Shown in pieces: positions 6,564 to 9,654 of a stretch of DNA of 9,654 nt (position 1 is the first letter of the stretch; each line of letters starts with the position of its first letter). The notes beneath the pieces are model-generated. The model saw only the letters and a list, made by a program, of their open reading frames with translations. It made no database searches and was not told where the DNA came from. The translations under genes were made by a program, and so were the position numbers. Source of the stretch: Atopobiaceae bacterium (GTDB taxonomy: Bacteria > Actinomycetota > Coriobacteriia > Coriobacteriales > Atopobiaceae); assembly GCA_017460265.1 (NCBI GenBank), contig JAFUBJ010000350.1, forward strand, positions 1 through 9,654. The letters run 5' to 3'.

Positions 6564-6788
6564 CTACGGCAGCCGGCCCTTCTCCAGGAGCTCCTTCACC
6601 ACCGTCTTGCGGTGCACGCGTATGTTGCGCCCCACGTAGATGTGCGGCAGCGCCGCGCAGATCTCGTACGCCTTGGTCCTCCCCACGCCGAACACCTCGC
6701 TGATGTCCCTGGGCGAGAGCCACTCCGGCCGGTCGTTGAGCGCCGAGTTGTTCTTGAGCGCCCCGGCCCTGCTTGCATGCTCCACCAT
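6564..6788 (-). CDS. Excisionase-like helix-turn-helix DNA-binding protein
   Basis: The gene encodes 74 residues. ATG at 6788 has a strong Shine-Dalgarno (GGGAGGAGG) about 8 bases upstream. After a 20-residue leader, residues 22-66 follow the MerR/excisionase (HTH_17) pattern: EWLSPRDISEVFGVGRTKAY, then a wing with HIYVGRNIRVHRKTVVKELL. Size and fold fit recombination directionality factors, which bind near att sites and bias the integrase towards excision. It lies downstream of the integrase on the same strand, 112 bases after its stop, so they may be cotranscribed. In the leader, CCTCCC (minus strand, 6827 to 6822) can pair with part of the Shine-Dalgarno, hinting at translational control. 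The paired repeats on its other side are natural candidate binding sites. A transcriptional regulator of the same fold is the alternative. Confidence 0.85.
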   Translation of the reverse strand: MVEHASRAGALKNNSALNDRPEWLSPRDISEVFGVGRTKAYEICAALPHIYVGRNIRVHRKTVVKELLEKGRLP

Positions 6789-6900
6789 GTTCGTTCCTCC
6801 TCCCGCTGGCCTCCTTGCAAGGGGAGGTTACGCCCTGTCCGCCGCGTGCCGGGCTGTCCGCAGGCCATGAGACGGCCCGGAGCGGCTGCTGGCGGAAGCT

Positions 6901-8181
6901 TCACGAGACGAGCACGAGCCTCGGCCTCCCGTCCCGTGCGACAGTCCGTCCCCGGGATGCCGACGGGGTCGGCGGCACGGGGTCCGGTGCCTCCGTGCTG
7001 TCCCTCTCCGACATCGCCCTCGCGACGACCTCCGCGGCCTGCCGCCTCGCGGTCGGGTCCGCACTCGCGTAGACGTTGAGCGTGACGGTCGCGTCGGCGT
7101 GCCCCATGAGGGAGGCCACCGTCTTCACGTCGACGCCTCGGGCGATGAGGTAGGTGGCGTAGGTGTGCCTGAGGTCGTGGAAGGTGACGCGCCTCCCCTG
7201 CGTCCCGACGAGGTCGAGCTGCTTGGCGAGCGACGTGAACTCCTTGCCGACCGTGCTGGGCGTGCACCAGCGCCCGTTCGTGTTGCCGATGACGAAGAGC
7301 CCAGCGGTGCCGGTGTCGCCCGCGGCCATCGCGACTCGCGCGAGGCGTTCGGCGAGCCTGCGCTTGAGGTCGGGCTCGAGCGGGATGTCCCTGCGGCTGG
7401 TCTCCGACTTCGGGGCCTTCTCGTAGGTCTTTCCGTTCGCCTCGGCTATGGCGTTGCGCACCATCACGAGGTCGTTCTCGAGGTCGACGTCGCGCCACCT
7501 GAGCCCGCAGACCTCCTCCCGGCGCATGCCGCACGAGAGCGCGAGCCTCACCGCGAGTGTGAGCTCTGTGTCGGCCATGTCGTCGAGGGCCCCGAGCAGC
7601 CTCCTGCGGCCGGCGTCGTCGAGCGCGTTCGGCTCCCGGCGGCGCCTCTTCGGTGCGCGCACGGACTTGGTGAAGGGACTCCGTGCGACGGCGCCTATCT
7701 CCACGGCGTAGGACATTGCCTGCTTGAGGAGCCTGTGGTCCTTCGCGACCGAGTCCGCGCAGAGGCCGTCGACGTTGAGGAGCCCGTCCTGCATGTCCAG
7801 GATCATCTCGGCGGTGATCTCGTCCATCCTGGTGCCGAGCAGGTAGCGGCAGGCGTGCTGCGCGGACGCCCTGTAGCCGGCGGCGGTGGTGTGCTCGATC
7901 TGCCCCGAGCCCTCCAGGTTCGAGATGAATCGCTCCAGGAAGTTCTCGACGAGCATCTCGTCCTCGTCGAGCTCGATGACGCCCCCGAGCTCCGCGCGTC
8001 TTGCCTCCTCCTCGAGCTCCTCGGCGATTTCTGCCGCCCGCTTCCTGGCGGCCCTCTTCGAGGTGGCCTTGAAGCTTCGCGAGAGCTCCTTCCAGTTGTC
8101 GCCCTCCTTGTAATAGAACCTCGCCTGCCACCTGCCGTCGCCCCTCTCGCGCAATGCGGGGTTCGAATACTTCCTCCCCAT
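6901..8181 (-). CDS. int: Tyrosine recombinase (phage/ICE-type integrase)
   Basis: The gene encodes 426 residues. The start is ATG at 8181 because GAGGAG lies just upstream; a longer frame from 8262 would run through the TTGACCGG repeats and lacks such a site. Residues 1-60 (GDGRWQARFYYKEGDNWKEL, then a Lys/Arg-rich helix) look like an AP2-type arm-binding domain. About 75-165 form the SAM-like core-binding domain. The catalytic domain shows R220 (SCGMRREEVCGLRW), K258 (KSETSRRDIPL), H335-x-x-R338 (TFHDLRHTYAT), H361 (LMGHAD) and the nucleophile Y371 (TLNVYA). All active-site residues are present, so it should be functional. A basic, Pro-rich tail follows. It catalyses integration and excision of the element; its neighbour is an excisionase, and the tRNA-Pro fragment 180 bases upstream is the likely recombined site. 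Confidence 0.95.
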   Translation of the reverse strand: MGRKYSNPALRERGDGRWQARFYYKEGDNWKELSRSFKATSKRAARKRAAEIAEELEEEARRAELGGVIELDEDEMLVENFLERFISNLEGSGQIEHTTAAGYRASAQHACRYLLGTRMDEITAEMILDMQDGLLNVDGLCADSVAKDHRLLKQAMSYAVEIGAVARSPFTKSVRAPKRRRREPNALDDAGRRRLLGALDDMADTELTLAVRLALSCGMRREEVCGLRWRDVDLENDLVMVRNAIAEANGKTYEKAPKSETSRRDIPLEPDLKRRLAERLARVAMAAGDTGTAGLFVIGNTNGRWCTPSTVGKEFTSLAKQLDLVGTQGRRVTFHDLRHTYATYLIARGVDVKTVASLMGHADATVTLNVYASADPTARRQAAEVVARAMSERDSTEAPDPVPPTPSASRGRTVARDGRPRLVLVS

Positions 8182-8197
8182 GACCGCTCCTCTCGTT

Positions 8198-8228
8198 TTG
8201 ACCGGTAGTTTGACCGGAAGTTGACCGG
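8198..8228. repeat. Three TTGACCGG direct repeats upstream of the integrase
   Basis: TTGACCGG occurs at 8198-8205, 8210-8217 and 8221-8228, 12 and 11 bases apart, so all lie on about the same helix face. The first is 17 bases upstream of the integrase start codon. They could be integrase arm sites or an operator controlling int; their position in the 5' leader suits autoregulation. Confidence 0.75.
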
Positions 8229-8359
8229 AAACGGATTCGTTTCGGCGATTGGAACGGTACAACGCGGACGAGAGACTTGCGCGCGAAACCGCAGGTCATC
8301 GGCCGATTCGTGACTTGACGAACAATTCGGTACGGGTTATGTTTGCCCAGTTGGACTTT

Positions 8360-8404
8360 TTCGGGACCGTGAGGCCGCTGGTTCGAATCCAGTCGTCCCG
8401 ACCA
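8360..8404 (+). other. attR-like site: 3' fragment of tRNA-Pro (anticodon CGG)
   Basis: The fragment aligns to a tRNA from the anticodon loop to CCA. TTCGGGA (8360-8366) puts CGG at the anticodon with the G37 typical of proline tRNAs. CCGTG (8367-8371) is the 3' anticodon stem and AGGCC the variable loop. GCTGG-TTCGAAT-CCAGT (8377-8393) is the T arm, CGTCCCG (8394-8400) the 3' acceptor strand, then A73 and CCA. An acceptor ending in G72 and A73 implies the C1-G72 pair characteristic of bacterial tRNA-Pro. The upstream bases (ACTTT) cannot pair with CCGTG and no D arm or 5' acceptor is present, so the tRNA is not intact. With an integrase next door, this is the displaced 3' end left by insertion into tRNA-Pro. 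Confidence 0.85.
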
Positions 8405-8413
8405 GAAATCGCA

Positions 8414-8443
8414 GGTCAGAGGCTACGGCCTCTGACCGTTTTT
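8414..8443 (+). terminator. Intrinsic terminator of the original tRNA-Pro locus
   Basis: GGTCAGAGGC (8414-8423) pairs perfectly with GCCTCTGACC (8428-8437) around a TACG loop, followed by GTTTTT. It lies 10 bases after the tRNA CCA end, as expected for the native terminator of that tRNA gene. This supports reading the sequence to its right as chromosome. Confidence 0.85.
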
Positions 8444-8673
8444 GCAAATTATGACTTGTGCATGATTGGATAATGACTAAATGTAACCCCGAAGCACATT
8501 CGGCGGGCGATAACGTCCGCAAGTCTAACGGCGTTGGACCACGCGTTTTCGCATGTCCTTCGATCGAGGGTTGTTGGACAGGACAACAGAGCGCCGTCCA
8601 AATAATGCAGCAAGACGATCGTTCAGTTTTTTGTCTTAATTGGACCCTGCTTTATAGACAATTCGCTAATTAG
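8444..8673. other. Gene-free stretch with scattered TTGGAC copies
   Basis: An open frame from 8458 to 8673 has no ribosome binding site and no family resemblance, and I do not call it a gene. TTGGAC occurs at 8534, 8574 and 8640 and, on the other strand, at 8596-8601; further copies lie at 8351 and 8911. Base composition is more AT-rich than the element to the left. Confidence 0.4.
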
Positions 8674-8834
8674 TACCACTTTTTTGAGGTTTTGGAGACG
8701 CCTTATTTGATATGCATCTTTTCGAGCGATACGACCAGAATTGATATGCCATTTTACCTGCGGCTTTCTTTTTCAAATGTTTAACTATTTTGCGATAAGA
8801 AAAAGGCCGTCTCCAAAACCTCAAAAATGTGGTA
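8674..8834. mobile_element. MITE-like element, 161 bp, with about 27-bp terminal inverted repeats
   Basis: The left end (8674 onward, TACCACTTTTTTGAGG) and the reverse complement of the right end (ending at 8834, TACCACATTTTTGAGG) match over 27 bases with one mismatch, and further after a one-base gap at 8701. The interior is AT-rich and holds no transposase, so it would need one supplied in trans. Both ends begin with TA. If TA is the duplicated target, the ends proper are CCAC...GTGG and the insertion would be of the IS630/mariner type; TA being part of the repeat is equally possible. The parent family is not recognised. Confidence 0.7.
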
Positions 8835-8991
8835 CAAATCGCAGACCAAGAATGTGCAAGCGCCCCTCGCGACCTCCCAGCAAGCATTTGGCATCATAAT
8901 CCCGCCGAATTTGGACCACGTCAGCCCTTTGTTGTACGACAATTGCCTATAGATTGACTCCGGCTTGTCGACCATGGCGCGCAGGAACGGA

Positions 8992-9480
8992 ATGGATATG
9001 AACGAGGATCTAGATGCCCTAGAGACAAGGATCCCCTTTGCGGTCCAGCTACCCACAGCCCAGCAGATAGCCGCCGGGCTGACCATCCTTGCGCTCATGG
9101 GTCCTGCGGCACTCGGTGGCATACCAGTACTACCCGTCACCATCCAGGACGAGCGGCGACGCCAACAGGACGAAATCCAGCAGACAAGCGAGTCAAGCGT
9201 TGGCATCTACCACAGCTCAGACGAGGCGGCTGTCGCACTCGCCGCGTCACAGAAGCGGCTCGCCAGTGTAAGCAGGGAGGTCAACAAGACCCATGAACGC
9301 TACGTCAGCGAGCAGGACATCGTCCAAGCCGCCGGCCGCGTTTTCGCTGACGAGGTACGACCCGAACTCAGCGGACGCTTCCTTTCCGCCCTCAACCACG
9401 TAGCAACCGACACGGCAGACCTCTGCATGCTACGCGACGACGAGACATACCTTGAGGAATACGAGACTCATCCCTACTGA
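8992..9480 (+). CDS. Small protein with one hydrophobic segment, unknown function
   Basis: From ATG 8992 the gene encodes 162 residues. This start is preferred because CAGGAAC lies just upstream. ATG 8974 and TTG 8965 are also in frame without a clear site, and ATG 8998 is possible. Residues about 22-49 (AAGLTILALMGPAALGG and neighbours) form a probable membrane-spanning segment. The rest is charged and helical (DERRRQQDEIQQ, then SQKRLASVSREVNK) with an acidic C-terminus (DDETYLEEYETHPY). The N-terminal 20 residues are acidic and polar, so this is a membrane anchor rather than a classical signal peptide. No family is recognised. It lies on the chromosomal side of the att site. The same frame continues upstream to 8827, interrupted by TAG at 8950-8952, so the gene could be the surviving end of a longer one. 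Confidence 0.65.
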   Translation: MDMNEDLDALETRIPFAVQLPTAQQIAAGLTILALMGPAALGGIPVLPVTIQDERRRQQDEIQQTSESSVGIYHSSDEAAVALAASQKRLASVSREVNKTHERYVSEQDIVQAAGRVFADEVRPELSGRFLSALNHVATDTADLCMLRDDETYLEEYETHPY

Positions 9481-9562
9481 CGCAGCTGAGCGGCGCGGAA
9501 TCATGCCGCCACCCTCTGAAGAGATAGCCTCCGGCCTCAGCCGCACGCTTCCATCAAAAGGA

Positions 9563-9607
9563 TGCCTCCTACTTCTTGAATCCAAGAAGTAGGAGGCACT
9601 CATTTTT
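9563..9607 (+). terminator. Strong bidirectional intrinsic terminator
   Basis: A perfect 16-bp stem (9563-9578 with 9583-9598, TGCCTCCTACTTCTTG and its complement) closes a 4-base AATC loop. It is followed by ACTCATTTTT on the plus strand and, on the minus strand, by TCCTTTT. It lies 82 bases after the 9480 stop and probably ends that transcript, and perhaps one converging from the right. Confidence 0.85.
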
Positions 9608-9654
9608 CAAGAGGGTTTGCTCTGTCTTCACCTTATTGAGTGATAAACGCCCAG

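Noticed and set aside
8182..8262. Upstream in-frame start for the integrase
   Set aside because: It would translate the TTGACCGG repeats into a low-complexity leader; ATG 8181 has a GAGGAG site.
6596..8299. Long Arg-rich minus-strand frame across the int and xis genes
   Set aside because: A GC-codon shadow: composition is unlike protein and the int frame carries all catalytic motifs. The 7099-8208 plus-strand frame is rejected for the same reason.
8360..8404. A complete tRNA gene
   Set aside because: No 5' acceptor strand, D arm or 5' anticodon stem can be found in the preceding 80 bases.
8337..8522. Minus-strand open frame containing VGTTGFEPAASRSR
   Set aside because: This peptide is the well-known artefact of translating the antisense of a tRNA T arm; it overlays the tRNA-Pro fragment.
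8666..8887. Minus-strand frame through the MITE-like element as a transposase remnant
   Set aside because: No transposase motif is visible and it consists mostly of the terminal repeats and the Lys-rich AT core.

Overview
The window is GC-rich (except a stretch around 8.44-8.96 kb) and its gene content suggests a high-GC Gram-positive host, most likely an actinomycete of the Coriobacteriia type. That placement is inferred from composition and from the PcfJ, AlbA_2 and integrase genes together; no species can be named from the sequence. Most of the window (1 to about 8404) reads as the integrase-proximal end of an integrated mobile element, either an integrative conjugative or mobilizable element or a genomic island. 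The rest (about 8405 to 9654) reads as the flanking chromosome.

Layout: (1) 3-1139 (+) is the C-terminal half of an AAA_13 (PrrC/RloC-like) ATPase, a likely defence gene cut by the window edge, followed by a hairpin. (2) 1188-1460 holds a reading frame broken by stops, probably a gene remnant. (3) 1705-2130 (-) is a small gene with a faint YraN-like C-terminus, its own terminator, and a 16/17-base direct repeat on either side. (4) 2530-2898 (+) is a small acidic orphan protein, followed by three strong hairpins. (5) 3120-4502 (-) is a PcfJ-domain protein, a family tied to conjugative elements. Its upstream region holds a perfect 21-bp inverted repeat 148 bp across. (6) 4808-6274 (+) is an AlbA_2/Schlafen-type ATP-binding regulator, divergent from pcfJ. 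(7) 6277-6528 is an intergenic region with three 20-bp repeats, each a pair of 9-base units one helical turn apart, plus a further partial unit. (8) 6564-6788 (-) is an excisionase-like HTH protein and 6901-8181 (-) is a tyrosine recombinase. Three TTGACCGG repeats lie just upstream of the recombinase.

The right boundary is a 45-nt 3' fragment of a proline tRNA with anticodon CGG (8360-8404), with no 5' half, followed by an intrinsic terminator. This is what an attR is expected to look like after insertion into the 3' part of a tRNA-Pro gene. Beyond it lie about 230 bp with no gene, a 161-bp MITE-like insertion with about 27-bp terminal inverted repeats, a gene for a small protein with one membrane segment (8992-9480), and a strong bidirectional terminator.

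How the parts probably work together: integrase and excisionase move the element in and out of tRNA-Pro, PcfJ links it to a conjugation lineage, and the AlbA_2 protein and the repeat-rich intergenic regions are candidates for its regulation. The AAA_13 ATPase, and perhaps the AlbA_2 protein, are the likely cargo. The least explained signals are the paired-repeat array at 6277-6528 and the long inverted repeat at 4534-4681.
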